A stretch of DNA of 17,607 nucleotides from Bordetella parapertussis. Lineage in GTDB: Bacteria > Pseudomonadota > Gammaproteobacteria > Burkholderiales > Burkholderiaceae_D. The translations under genes were made by a program, and so were the position numbers. The notes beneath the pieces were generated by a model. The model saw only the letters and a program-made list of their open reading frames with translations. It did not search any database and was not told where the DNA came from. The stretch covers positions 1 through 17,607 of the forward strand of contig CAMBJI010000008.1 in NCBI GenBank assembly GCA_945867725.1. The letters run 5' to 3'. Shown one piece after another: positions 1 through 7,457 of the stretch (its first letter is position 1; each line of letters begins with the position of its first letter).

Positions 1-830
1 TGGCCGTTGGTGCTGCCATTCAGGGTTAGGTACTTTCGGGCGATCGCAAAGATTTGCTGCTGCTGGACGTGACGCCGCTGTCACTGGGCATCGAGACGCT
101 GGGTGGCGTCATGACCAAGATGATCCAGAAAAATACGACCATCCCGACCAAGTTTAGCCAGGTGTTTTCTACTGCTGAAGATAACCAGCCTGCAGTCACC
201 ATCAAGGTGTTCCAGGGCGAGCGGGAAATGGCGGTCGGTAATAAAGGTTTGGGTGAGTTCAACCTTGAAGGCATTCCGCCTTCGTCGCGGGGTACGCCGC
301 AAATCGAAGTTACCTTCGATATCGATGCCAACGGTATTTTGCATGTGGGCGCGAAAGACAAAGCATCAGGCAAAGAAAACAAGATCACGATCAAAGCCAA
401 CTCGGGTCTGACCGAAGAAGAAATTCAGCGCATGGTTCGTGATGCCGAAGCCAATGCGGCGGATGATCAGCGTCTCAAAGAGCTGGCGGAGGCACACAAT
501 CAGGGTGATTCACTCGTACATTCCACGCGCAAGGCGCTCACCGAGCATGGTGACAAGCTCGAGGCTGCCGAGAAAGAAAAGATCGAAGCCGCGATCAAGG
601 ATCTGGAAGCTGCACTCAAAGGCAGCGACAAGGCCGACATTGATGCGAAATCGGCGGCGCTCTCAACCGCAGCGCAAACGCTGGGTGAAAAAATGTACGC
701 CGACATGCAGGCACAGCAGGCCTCGGCAGCCCCTGAAGGCGCGCAAGCCAGCGCGAATGCAGGTGCAGGAGCCAAGCCAGCGGAAGATGATGTGGTTGAT
801 GCTGACTTCAAGGAAGTCAAAGACAAATAA
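1..830 (+). CDS. dnaK: Chaperone DnaK (Hsp70), C-terminal part, with an in-frame TAG
   Basis: ATP-dependent cytosolic chaperone working with DnaJ and GrpE. The window starts inside the gene; the frame begins at base 3. Visible are the end of the nucleotide-binding domain (AVGAAIQG), the interdomain linker ([19 protein letters not shown]), the beta substrate-binding domain ([23 protein letters not shown], shortened here to its start [12 protein letters not shown]), the helical lid and an Ala/Gly-rich tail ending in the typical acidic [12 protein letters not shown]. Bases 27-29 read TAG in frame, at the place of a Gly/Ser codon (near E. coli G380, by my alignment from memory). All sequence on both sides is intact DnaK. 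A Ser TCG to TAG change would explain it in one step. Either this is a sequencing or assembly error or the copy is truncated before the linker. dnaJ follows 135 bases downstream behind two hairpins. Identity is certain; functional state is not. Confidence 0.93.
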
Positions 831-839
831 CCCTCTGTG

Positions 840-866
840 CCGCGCAGGCTAACTTGCGCGGGTTTT
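840..866 (+). terminator. Hairpin after dnaK, first of two
   Basis: Perfect 7-base arms CCGCGCA (840-846) and TGCGCGG (855-861) enclose an 8-base loop and are followed by GTTTT. It starts 10 bases after the dnaK stop. The T-run is short, so it may be a weak terminator, an attenuator, or a 3'-end stabiliser. Confidence 0.5.
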
Positions 867-867
867 G

Positions 868-907
868 CCGGGCTGGCGTGGCTTGAAAGCCGCCTGCCCG
901 GTTTTTT
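868..907 (+). terminator. Rho-independent terminator between dnaK and dnaJ
   Basis: Arms CCGGGC (868-873) and GCCCGG (896-901) continue inward with further G-C pairing (GGC with GCC, then GGCTT with AAGCC) and are followed directly by six T (902-907). This is a classic intrinsic terminator shape. Since dnaJ lies on the same strand 59 bases later, partial readthrough or a separate dnaJ promoter is expected; I see no convincing promoter in the gap. Confidence 0.75.
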
Positions 908-965
908 GCATGTGAGGTTCTGCCGAAACAGGTCAGAACTGCCGTAGTACTCAGGACAACCGACG

Positions 966-2102
966 ATGGCCAAACGCGATTTTTACGAAATACTCGGTGT
1001 AGCGAAGAATGCTTCTGATGACGAAATCAAGAAAGCGTATCGCAAGCTGGCGATGAAACATCATCCGGACCGCAATCCGGACAGCAAAGGCGCCGAGGAT
1101 AAATTCAAAGAAGCCAAAGAGGCTTATGAAATGCTTTCTGATGCTCAGAAGCGTGAAGCCTATGACCGCTTTGGTCACGCCGGTGTTGATCCCAATATGG
1201 GTGGTGGCGGTGGTGGTGCTGGATTCGCCGGCGCTGGCGGTTTCTCGGATGCTTTTGGCGATATCTTCGGCGACATATTCGGTGGTGGCGCAGGCCGCTC
1301 ACGCGGCGGCGCGCAGGTCTATCGTGGCGCAGATTTGCGTTACAACCTCGATATCAGTCTTGAACAAGCTGCCAACGGTTTTGACACCACAATCCGTGTG
1401 CCGTCCTGGGATGGTTGCGACACCTGTCATGGATCAGGTGCCAAGCCCGGTACGTCACCGACGACGTGCGGCACTTGCGGTGGTCATGGTCAGGTACGGA
1501 TGCAGCAGGGATTTTTCAGCATTCAGCAAACCTGTCCCAAGTGCCACGGCACGGGCAAGGTGATTCCCGACCCCTGTACTACCTGTAGTGGCTCGGGTCG
1601 CATCAAGCGTAACAAGACACTCGAAGTCAAAATACCTTCCGGTATTGACGATAGCATGCGCATCCGCTCGACCGGCAATGGCGAGCCTGGCATGAACGGC
1701 GGACCACCCGGTGACCTTTACGTTGAAATTCATATCAAGCCGCATGCTGTTTTTCAGCGTGATGGTGATGATTTGCACTGTGAAATGCCGATCTCGTTTG
1801 CCAGAGCGGCGATCGGTGGCGACATCGAGGTACCTACACTTTCCGGCAAGGTGTCATTCACCGTGCCCGAAGGTACGCAAACCGGCAAGACCTTCCGCTT
1901 GCGTGGTAAAGGCATCAAAGGCGTTCGCTCAGGATTCCCCGGTGATCTGTTCTGTCATGTGCTCATTGAAACCCCGGTGAAGTTGACTGAAAAACAAAAA
2001 GATCTACTGCGTGAATTTGAAACGCTCACGGATGCGGGGGGCGCAAAGCACAGCCCGCAAAGTAAATCATGGATGGATAAGGTGAAAGATTTTTTTGAGT
2101 AG
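966..2102 (+). CDS. dnaJ: Chaperone DnaJ (Hsp40)
   Basis: Type I J-protein that delivers substrates to DnaK and stimulates its ATPase. It has 378 residues, the normal length. The J domain is residues 1-70 with the essential HPD at 33-35. A Gly/Phe-rich linker spans about 76-115. Four zinc-binding CxxCxGxG repeats lie at 151-158 (CDTCHGSG), 168-175 (CGTCGGHG), 190-197 (CPKCHGTG) and 204-211 (CTTCSGSG). The C-terminal substrate-binding and dimerisation domains follow. The ATG at 966 is preceded by AGGAC near 952 as a modest ribosome site, and [12 protein letters not shown] is the standard N-terminus. It sits downstream of dnaK, separated by a terminator, and is itself followed by a strong terminator at 2157-2191. 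Nothing is missing. Confidence 0.98.
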   Translation: MAKRDFYEILGVAKNASDDEIKKAYRKLAMKHHPDRNPDSKGAEDKFKEAKEAYEMLSDAQKREAYDRFGHAGVDPNMGGGGGGAGFAGAGGFSDAFGDIFGDIFGGGAGRSRGGAQVYRGADLRYNLDISLEQAANGFDTTIRVPSWDGCDTCHGSGAKPGTSPTTCGTCGGHGQVRMQQGFFSIQQTCPKCHGTGKVIPDPCTTCSGSGRIKRNKTLEVKIPSGIDDSMRIRSTGNGEPGMNGGPPGDLYVEIHIKPHAVFQRDGDDLHCEMPISFARAAIGGDIEVPTLSGKVSFTVPEGTQTGKTFRLRGKGIKGVRSGFPGDLFCHVLIETPVKLTEKQKDLLREFETLTDAGGAKHSPQSKSWMDKVKDFFE

Positions 2103-2156
2103 TCGTTGAGTAACTTCAATACGATGATTTAAAAATCTAAAATTCAAATCCACGAT

Positions 2157-2191
2157 AAAAGCCGCTGACATAAAGTCAGTGGCTTTTTTTT
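2157..2191 (+). terminator. Rho-independent terminator after dnaJ
   Basis: Arms GCCGCTGAC (2161-2169) and GTCAGTGGC (2175-2183) pair with one G-T wobble around the loop ATAAA. A run of eight T follows (2184-2191), and AAAA precedes the left arm (2157-2160), which lengthens the stem against the T-run. It closes the dnaK-dnaJ unit and separates it from rpfC. Confidence 0.9.
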
Positions 2192-2365
2192 GGCCTTCGA
2201 TTTGCACTGATTTCATAACAACTTGTGAATTTTCGTTAAGACCATCCGCCAGCTCGTCGCGGAAGTAAAATTTTGTTATTCCGCAGCTCTAGTCAATTGA
2301 TTTTCTGCAAAAAATCACTGTGTTCGCTGCAAATCAGCCTACCGCCACTGGTCGAACCAAAACCC

Positions 2366-4975
2366 ATGCCACAGCCTTTGTATCGCTATGTAGAAGGACC
2401 TCGCGGCAGCGAACTTGAACAATCGGTGGTCAGAATAGTTGTTGGCGTGGCCTTACTTTCCTACTTTGCCTATATCGGCGGATCGAGTCCGTATACAAGT
2501 AATGAATTTCACGCCGATGTACTCACCGTCACGGCAATTTTTCTAGGTGTCGCACTCAGTATCAGTGCCTGCATTGTATTAGGGCGTGGTGATGTTCCTG
2601 CGCGGCGTATCGCATCCATTGTGCTGGATGTCGGTGCTCTTTCTTATGTGTTCCTGATTGGCGGAATCCATGCCGCCCCATTATATTTTCTGTACCAGTG
2701 GATCATCATCGGTTACGGTTTTCGGTTTGGCAAAAAATATCTGTTCGTTGCCTTGGCACTGTCACTCATAGGATTTGGCTGGGTCATCGTTTCCGTACCT
2801 TACTGGGTCAGCGAGCCAGGCCTTTCAGTTGGTTTGTGGGTCGGCACTCTGTTGATATCCACCTACTTCAGTACGCTGGTTGGCAGACTTTACAAAGTGT
2901 TGGAGCATGCTGAAGTCGCCAATAACGCAAAACGTCAGTTCATTTGTGCTGTCAGTCATGAATTACGAACGCCACTGAATGCCATCATTGGTATGGTTGA
3001 CTTAATGAAAAGCACCAAGATTGACCGAGAGCAAAAAGAAATGTTGGATTGCATGACCACGACTTCCCAGGTCATGTTGTCCCAGATTGAGGATGTTCTG
3101 GATTTTTCAAAAATAGAAGCAGGAAAAATGTCGATTAACTTCACGACATTTGACTTATACCAGCTGGTACAAAGCATTCTCGATATTTTTCGCTACCGAA
3201 TTGATCCGCTGGCGATAGAGTTGATGAATAGCACCGCTTGCGATGTACCTTATCTTGTCAAGGGCGATCCACATCACCTTCGGCAAATTTTGGTGAATTT
3301 GCTTGGGAACTCGGTCAAGTTTACCGAGCAAGGTCGAATAAGCTTGTGTGTGAGGCTTTTGTTCAGGACACCAAACTCAGTCCGCTTGCGCTTCTCTGTA
3401 AAAGATACAGGGATAGGCATTCCACTCGAAGCGCAGAGCAGGATATTCGACAGCTTCACCCAAGCCGAAGAAACGATTGCAAGACGCTACGGTGGGACCG
3501 GCTTGGGAACCACCATCAGTAAGCAACTCGTCGAACTCATGGGAGGGGAGATCGGCTTTCAAAGCGTTCAAGGTCAAGGAAGCGATTTCTGGTTCGAGCT
3601 GGATTTTGGTCTGGCTAACGTTGAAGACGTGGAAAAAAATTCGCTCGTTACAATCCAAGTGAGAAGCATCATCATCAGTACGAAAAAAAATACAGATGAC
3701 TTACTCAATAATCTAACCAATTACATCAACCACCCGCCCGTTCTAGCCACAGATTTTGATGAGGCAACAGACATCATTGGGCAATCCATATTAATTGGAA
3801 AGCCAATTCGTTTAATCTTCATTCAAGAGTCACCTTGGCCAGGATTGGCTATGGATGAGTACGAAACCGTTCTGAGACAAAAAGTGCTTTCCATTCGCGG
3901 AGTTACTAACGACATGCCGGTGACATTAGTGCTGATCTCTCAGTCTGATTCACAAGCGAGTCTGGTGGAAGAATTAGCCGAGAAGGTTGGATTTTCAGTT
4001 GTTCTTCATTTGCCTTTTGATCTAGACCATTTGAATAATATTTTGCACGCTCATTTTATTATTTCATCTCGCGATATTTCAAAAAAGTTTATTCCGTTTA
4101 ATGCAGAATCCGACTTGTCATTGTCAACAACGAATCTTGATGTGAAATTCGACGACTCCAGTTACAGGGTTCTGGTTGCAGAAGATAATCCTACCAATCG
4201 CAAAGTCATTCAAAAAATACTCGAGCGAGCTGGTCATCACTGTACTTTGGCAAAAGATGGTGAAGATGCGCTCGACAAAATAGAAAAAAAAGAATTCGAC
4301 GCCATTATCCTGGATATGACTATGCCTGGCATGACGGGTGTTGACGTTGCCCGTATTTACAGGCTCATGCGCGGAAACATGGCGCGCGCCCCCGTGATCA
4401 TGTTTTCAGCCAATGTGACTACAGAGGCTCGTGATGAAAGTATTGAAGCGGGCGCTGATGAATTTCTCCCCAAGCCCATTCAGGTGAATTCATTCCTGCA
4501 AACTCTTCAGCAACTTGTAACTGACTTCAAGGTGTCCGGCTCACCCGAAAATCGCGCTCTTCTGCCGAAACCGAAAAATAGATTGAAGTTATTGTGGCCA
4601 ACGGAAGCAGTACTAGACCTGCAGAGCCTGACCGATTTGGAAAATGTAAGTAAAGATCCGAAATTTCTTGATGACTTGATCCTTGAATTTATTTCTGAAA
4701 ACAGAAATTTGTTGCGCTCTCTCGAGATCGCTTTAAGTGAAGTAAAAGTGGATGAAGTAAAAGAAATACTTCACACACTGAAGGGCTCCGCGCTCAGCAT
4801 TGGGGCGGTTTCTCTGAAAATGATGTGCAAGCGCGTTGAAAAACTAAATAATTTTGAATTGGGGGAGTATTCATCTGAAATATCGCAGGAAATGAAAACA
4901 GTATTCAGTCATCTTTGCGAGGAGCTCGAAAAGTATCGACAGCTAAGACGACAAACTATTACTGAGCGTGACTAA
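2366..4975 (+). CDS. rpfC: RpfC-type hybrid sensor histidine kinase of the DSF system
   Basis: Inner-membrane sensor of the diffusible signal factor made by RpfF. With the ATG at 2366 it has 869 residues: five or six membrane helices (about 22-176); HisKA with the phospho-acceptor H198 in AVSHELRTPLN; HATPase with N315 (N box), DTGIG 347-351 and GGTGLG 376-381; a degenerate receiver-like segment about 427-564; a true receiver about 601-714 with E606/D607, acceptor D650 in LDMTMPGM and K703; and an HPt domain with H803 in HTLKGSA. As I recall, Xanthomonas RpfC is shorter (about 726 residues, key residues H198, D512, H657), so the His198 match supports this start and the extra length is the degenerate receiver. 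The frame also opens at a TTG at 2273 with GGAAG 7 bases before it, which would add 31 residues. Codon use is AT-richer than in the housekeeping genes. No rpfG is adjacent. Confidence 0.88.
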   Translation: MPQPLYRYVEGPRGSELEQSVVRIVVGVALLSYFAYIGGSSPYTSNEFHADVLTVTAIFLGVALSISACIVLGRGDVPARRIASIVLDVGALSYVFLIGGIHAAPLYFLYQWIIIGYGFRFGKKYLFVALALSLIGFGWVIVSVPYWVSEPGLSVGLWVGTLLISTYFSTLVGRLYKVLEHAEVANNAKRQFICAVSHELRTPLNAIIGMVDLMKSTKIDREQKEMLDCMTTTSQVMLSQIEDVLDFSKIEAGKMSINFTTFDLYQLVQSILDIFRYRIDPLAIELMNSTACDVPYLVKGDPHHLRQILVNLLGNSVKFTEQGRISLCVRLLFRTPNSVRLRFSVKDTGIGIPLEAQSRIFDSFTQAEETIARRYGGTGLGTTISKQLVELMGGEIGFQSVQGQGSDFWFELDFGLANVEDVEKNSLVTIQVRSIIISTKKNTDDLLNNLTNYINHPPVLATDFDEATDIIGQSILIGKPIRLIFIQESPWPGLAMDEYETVLRQKVLSIRGVTNDMPVTLVLISQSDSQASLVEELAEKVGFSVVLHLPFDLDHLNNILHAHFIISSRDISKKFIPFNAESDLSLSTTNLDVKFDDSSYRVLVAEDNPTNRKVIQKILERAGHHCTLAKDGEDALDKIEKKEFDAIILDMTMPGMTGVDVARIYRLMRGNMARAPVIMFSANVTTEARDESIEAGADEFLPKPIQVNSFLQTLQQLVTDFKVSGSPENRALLPKPKNRLKLLWPTEAVLDLQSLTDLENVSKDPKFLDDLILEFISENRNLLRSLEIALSEVKVDEVKEILHTLKGSALSIGAVSLKMMCKRVEKLNNFELGEYSSEISQEMKTVFSHLCEELEKYRQLRRQTITERD

Positions 4976-5004
4976 TCACGGGTTCTATATTTTGGGAGAA
5001 ATGT

Positions 5005-5652
5005 ATGTCATTTGCGAATCAACTTATTGAGTTGACCGATATAAATTGCCGTGAGATCGAAAGTACACCCACGATACGTAAATTACTTTCTGGAGATGTG
5101 TCAGAAAAGCACTATGTCAGTTTCATGACCGATATCTATCCTATCGTTTTGCATTTTTGTCCGATCATGGCCGCCGCTGCCGGACGTTGTGCGCAAAAAT
5201 ATGAAGCGGTCAGGCTTTATCTTTATGACCACATTCATGAAGAAAAAGGTCACGAAAAAATCGTGCTTCAAGATATTGCTAGTTTCGGCTATGCACCAGA
5301 GCAAGTGATTGAAAAAACGCCGCGTGGATCGATTCAGGCAATGATTGCGTTTAATTATTATTCGGCATTAATGGGTAATCCTTGCAGTGTTCTCGGCATG
5401 ATTTATGTACTGGAGATCATTTCCTCTGTTTATGCCGGTAAGGCTGCCGATGCTATTTCGAATACTTTCGGTCGAAAACTTTCCGATGGTTTTATTTTTT
5501 TGCAATCGCATGCTTCGGCAGACATGGAGCATATGACGAAATTACGGAATTTGTTTCAGTCAATCGATTCGCCTGAAATTATCGAGGACTTAATGAATAG
5601 TGTAAAAATGAATTTTTATCTTTTTTATCAAATATTCACGAGCGAAAAGTAG
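5005..5652 (+). CDS. Heme-oxygenase-like fold protein, putative iron enzyme
   Basis: 215 residues, all-helical in character, cytosolic (no signal peptide or membrane segment). It resembles the TenA/PqqC/heme-oxygenase-like superfamily, especially the iron-containing redox enzyme or HDO group. Candidate metal ligands fit that pattern: E80-x2-H83 (in HIHEEKGHE), E137 (in YVLEIISS) and H169/D173/H176 (in SHASADMEH). The glutamate expected on the first core helix is not evident; that helix offers H50 (IVLHFCPIM). GGGAG at 4994-4998 lies 6 bases before the ATG. It starts 29 bases after the rpfC stop, so it is probably co-transcribed with rpfC, and it converges on rpfF. Relatives such as UndA oxidise fatty acids, so action on the fatty-acid signal or its precursor is an inference. 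A non-catalytic sensor or partner role is equally open. The exact function is unknown. Confidence 0.72.
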   Translation: MSFANQLIELTDINCREIESTPTIRKLLSGDVSEKHYVSFMTDIYPIVLHFCPIMAAAAGRCAQKYEAVRLYLYDHIHEEKGHEKIVLQDIASFGYAPEQVIEKTPRGSIQAMIAFNYYSALMGNPCSVLGMIYVLEIISSVYAGKAADAISNTFGRKLSDGFIFLQSHASADMEHMTKLRNLFQSIDSPEIIEDLMNSVKMNFYLFYQIFTSEK

Positions 5653-5741
5653 CAGAAATCTGGACTTTAGTGATTTTTTGAGAAGGTCCTAAATAAATCG
5701 TATTTTTGTGTCGAGTGGTGTAGTTGTGCGACGGAGAGTTC

Positions 5742-5776
5742 AGCCAAGTTAAGGGCTTATTACCCTTAGCTTGGCT
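5742..5776. terminator. Long hairpin between convergent genes, possible terminator
   Basis: Arms AGCCAAGTTAAGGG (5742-5755) and CCCTTAGCTTGGCT (5763-5776) form a 14-pair stem with one wobble around a 7-base loop. It lies between the stops of the HDO-like gene (5652) and rpfF (5843), where a two-way terminator would be expected. Neither strand has a proper T-run after the stem (plus strand continues AAAAATGTTTTC), so termination is not certain. Confidence 0.5.
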
Positions 5777-5842
5777 AAAAATGTTTTCGGCTTTACTTCA
5801 TCAGTACATCCTTAGTTCAATGCGGTATGGGTAGCCCTTACC

Positions 5843-6784
5843 TCATGCTGCCGCAAGATAAAAGCTGCTCGCTTCCGCTTGAGCCCGCTGGTCCTGCTGC
5901 CGCCGTTGCGAGTGAACCAGACGATTCATCATGTGTAGATCTTTGTCTGTCAGCTTCAGCGCGGAATCAACCCATATCGAGGTAATGTCTAGAAGTTCTT
6001 TATACGAGACTGGATTGGTATGTCGACGGCATTCGTAGATAGCGCGTAGCCCGTTGAGTCTTTTACTTTGTTTTTGAATCATTTCGAAAACGGCTTTGGT
6101 TCCTTCGCCCGGAGGTACGACCAAGTCAACGACGCCTAATTTTTCCAAATCTTCGGCGAGATAAGTATTCCCGCTGATCATCATCTTTTCCGCAGCGCGC
6201 ATGCCAATCCGTCGGCTGAGGAGGCTATAGGCGCCCATCCCTGGAAAAAGATTGAACATGATTTCCGGAAATCCCATCCTGACCCCCTGCTCGGCAACGA
6301 TGATGTTGCTGGAGAGGGCAAATTCAAATCCGCCACCTAAGGCATCACCTTGAACGAGCGATATCGTCATTGCAGAGGCGTTATAGTTGCAAAGGCGGGT
6401 ATATATCCCATCAACACAGAGCTTTGCATAATTCATCAAAGCATGTCGGTCTCTGGCCTTGATCAGCCTGATAAACAAGGCAAGGTCACCGCCAAGGTTA
6501 AAGGTGCAAGGATGACGTGATGCAATAATAAAATAATCGACTGGAGACCAGGCGTCGTCATGAAAAAACTGGCCCTTGTTGGATTGCACTTCAGCAAACA
6601 TTTGATGCAATTCTTCCACCATGCCGAGGTTGAAACAGGGTACGCCCAGCGGTTTCATGTAAGTCCATAAAGCGTTGCTCGCGCTTTGGTACTCGAGATC
6701 AATTTGGTGATACTGCCGCTTCGGTATGGCGGCATTGCCGGTTTTTTGAATAACAGACATATTTTCACGTTCTAAAGTCATCAT
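5843..6784 (-). CDS. rpfF: RpfF-type DSF synthase (enoyl-CoA hydratase family)
   Basis: Crotonase-fold enzyme that in Xanthomonas and Burkholderia makes cis-2-unsaturated fatty acids (DSF/BDSF) from 3-hydroxyacyl-ACP by combined dehydratase and thioesterase activity. It has 313 residues. The signature region VQGDALGGGFEFALS and MGFPEIMFNLFPGMGAYS matches RpfF rather than ordinary enoyl-CoA hydratases. E154 and E174 are 20 residues apart, as are the catalytic E141 and E161 of Xanthomonas RpfF (from memory). The oxyanion-forming Gly-rich loop GGG (150-152) is present. The ATG at 6784 has AAGGAG at 6797-6792, 7 bases upstream; a second ATG follows immediately. It is convergent with rpfC and the HDO-like gene. 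The chain length of its product cannot be read from sequence. Confidence 0.9.
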   Translation of the reverse strand: MMTLERENMSVIQKTGNAAIPKRQYHQIDLEYQSASNALWTYMKPLGVPCFNLGMVEELHQMFAEVQSNKGQFFHDDAWSPVDYFIIASRHPCTFNLGGDLALFIRLIKARDRHALMNYAKLCVDGIYTRLCNYNASAMTISLVQGDALGGGFEFALSSNIIVAEQGVRMGFPEIMFNLFPGMGAYSLLSRRIGMRAAEKMMISGNTYLAEDLEKLGVVDLVVPPGEGTKAVFEMIQKQSKRLNGLRAIYECRRHTNPVSYKELLDITSIWVDSALKLTDKDLHMMNRLVHSQRRQQDQRAQAEASSFYLAAA

Positions 6785-7021
6785 TTTGATACTCCTTCGA
6801 TGGAATCAATTAATGGATGATGCATCTGATCGCCAATACTCGATTGGAACTCTTTCAGCATCAAGATCTTTAATGGTTTAATAATTTTATGAAAAATTTA
6901 TTCACCGCCTTGCGTATCTTTTCTGACTAACAGGAAACACTGGTTTTTAGATAACATGCATTTTTGTCTTGCTTTAGCTATATTGAAAAAGCATCTTTAG
7001 TATTGATGGAGAGCTGATCAA

Positions 7022-7060
7022 ACGTCACTACAACTTGTTTTATCTCAGTTGTCGTGACGT
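7022..7060. promoter_or_regulatory. Large imperfect dyad upstream of rpfF
   Basis: ACGTCACTACAAC (7022-7034) and GTTGTCGTGACGT (7048-7060) are inverted copies with one mismatch (12 of 13), separated by 13 bases. Flanking TGATC and GATTCA weakly extend the symmetry. It lies about 240 bases upstream of rpfF and 400 upstream of the carbonic anhydrase gene. It could be an operator or a hairpin in a leader; there is no T-run to make it a terminator. Confidence 0.45.
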
Positions 7061-7345
7061 GATTCAGTTTATAAAAAACACTTTTGAAGTAAAAATAAAT
7101 TAGTAAAATTTTAGATAATTGCTAATATTATTTGAACTGCTGGTACAGAAGTTGTTTGAGATATGGGCAATTTTCGATATGAAATCAAGCCCGGGTGTCG
7201 CGTTGGTATGATTGGTTGGGTCATGATATTTCCCAAGCCAGACTCTGCGGTAGAATCGGCATGGTCTCGGAGATTGCTGAGTGGATGTCCTCGTGTTTTG
7301 CGAGGCGCCAGTGGTGCGGTGTCAGACTGTATTAAGTGTATTTAA

Positions 7346-7429
7346 GGATTTTTGTCATCTATTCAGCTACCGATGTTGTCGGGTCGATTCCGTCGTATCC
7401 TTGGCTCTTTGTGAACCGGATTTTTGTCA
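7346..7429 (+). repeat. Pair of 12-base direct repeats before the carbonic anhydrase gene
   Basis: GGATTTTTGTCA occurs at 7346-7357 and again at 7418-7429, with starts 72 bases apart. The second copy ends 28 bases before the carbonic anhydrase start codon. It may be a small duplication or paired protein-binding sites; nothing else supports a function. Confidence 0.35.
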
Positions 7430-7457
7430 GTAGCTTGCCCATTATTCTTTCCATCTA

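Larger units (their letters stand above)
6785..7457. other. AT-rich spacer between divergent rpfF and carbonic anhydrase genes
   Basis: No convincing gene. The stretch about 6870-7140 is strikingly AT-rich and holds the imperfect dyad at 7022-7060. The part 7180-7340 is more GC-rich and includes a small hairpin (CCTCG/CGAGG near 7290-7310) and a 60-codon open frame (7163-7345) that I reject. A 12-base direct repeat lies at 7346 and 7418. Promoters of both rpfF (minus) and the carbonic anhydrase (plus) must lie here, but I found no good -35/-10 pair. Confidence 0.6.

Noticed and set aside
500..973. 157-residue minus-strand open frame over dnaK and its terminators
   Set aside because: Lies antisense to the conserved DnaK lid and the hairpins; its Ala/Ser/Leu-rich protein is the mirror of DnaK codons.
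5005..5652. Thiaminase TenA or PQQ synthesis protein PqqC
   Set aside because: Overall fold group may be shared, but no thiamin or PQQ genes are nearby, and the E-x2-H/E/D-x2-H pattern fits iron-containing redox enzymes better.
7022..7060. CRP/Clp-type binding site
   Set aside because: The half sites are GTCAC then GTGAC with a 13-base centre, the reverse arrangement of TGTGA-N6-TCACA.
7163..7345. 60-residue open frame in the rpfF/carbonic anhydrase spacer
   Set aside because: Weak ribosome site, no recognisable motif, Cys/Trp/Arg-rich composition like random translation; length is expected by chance.
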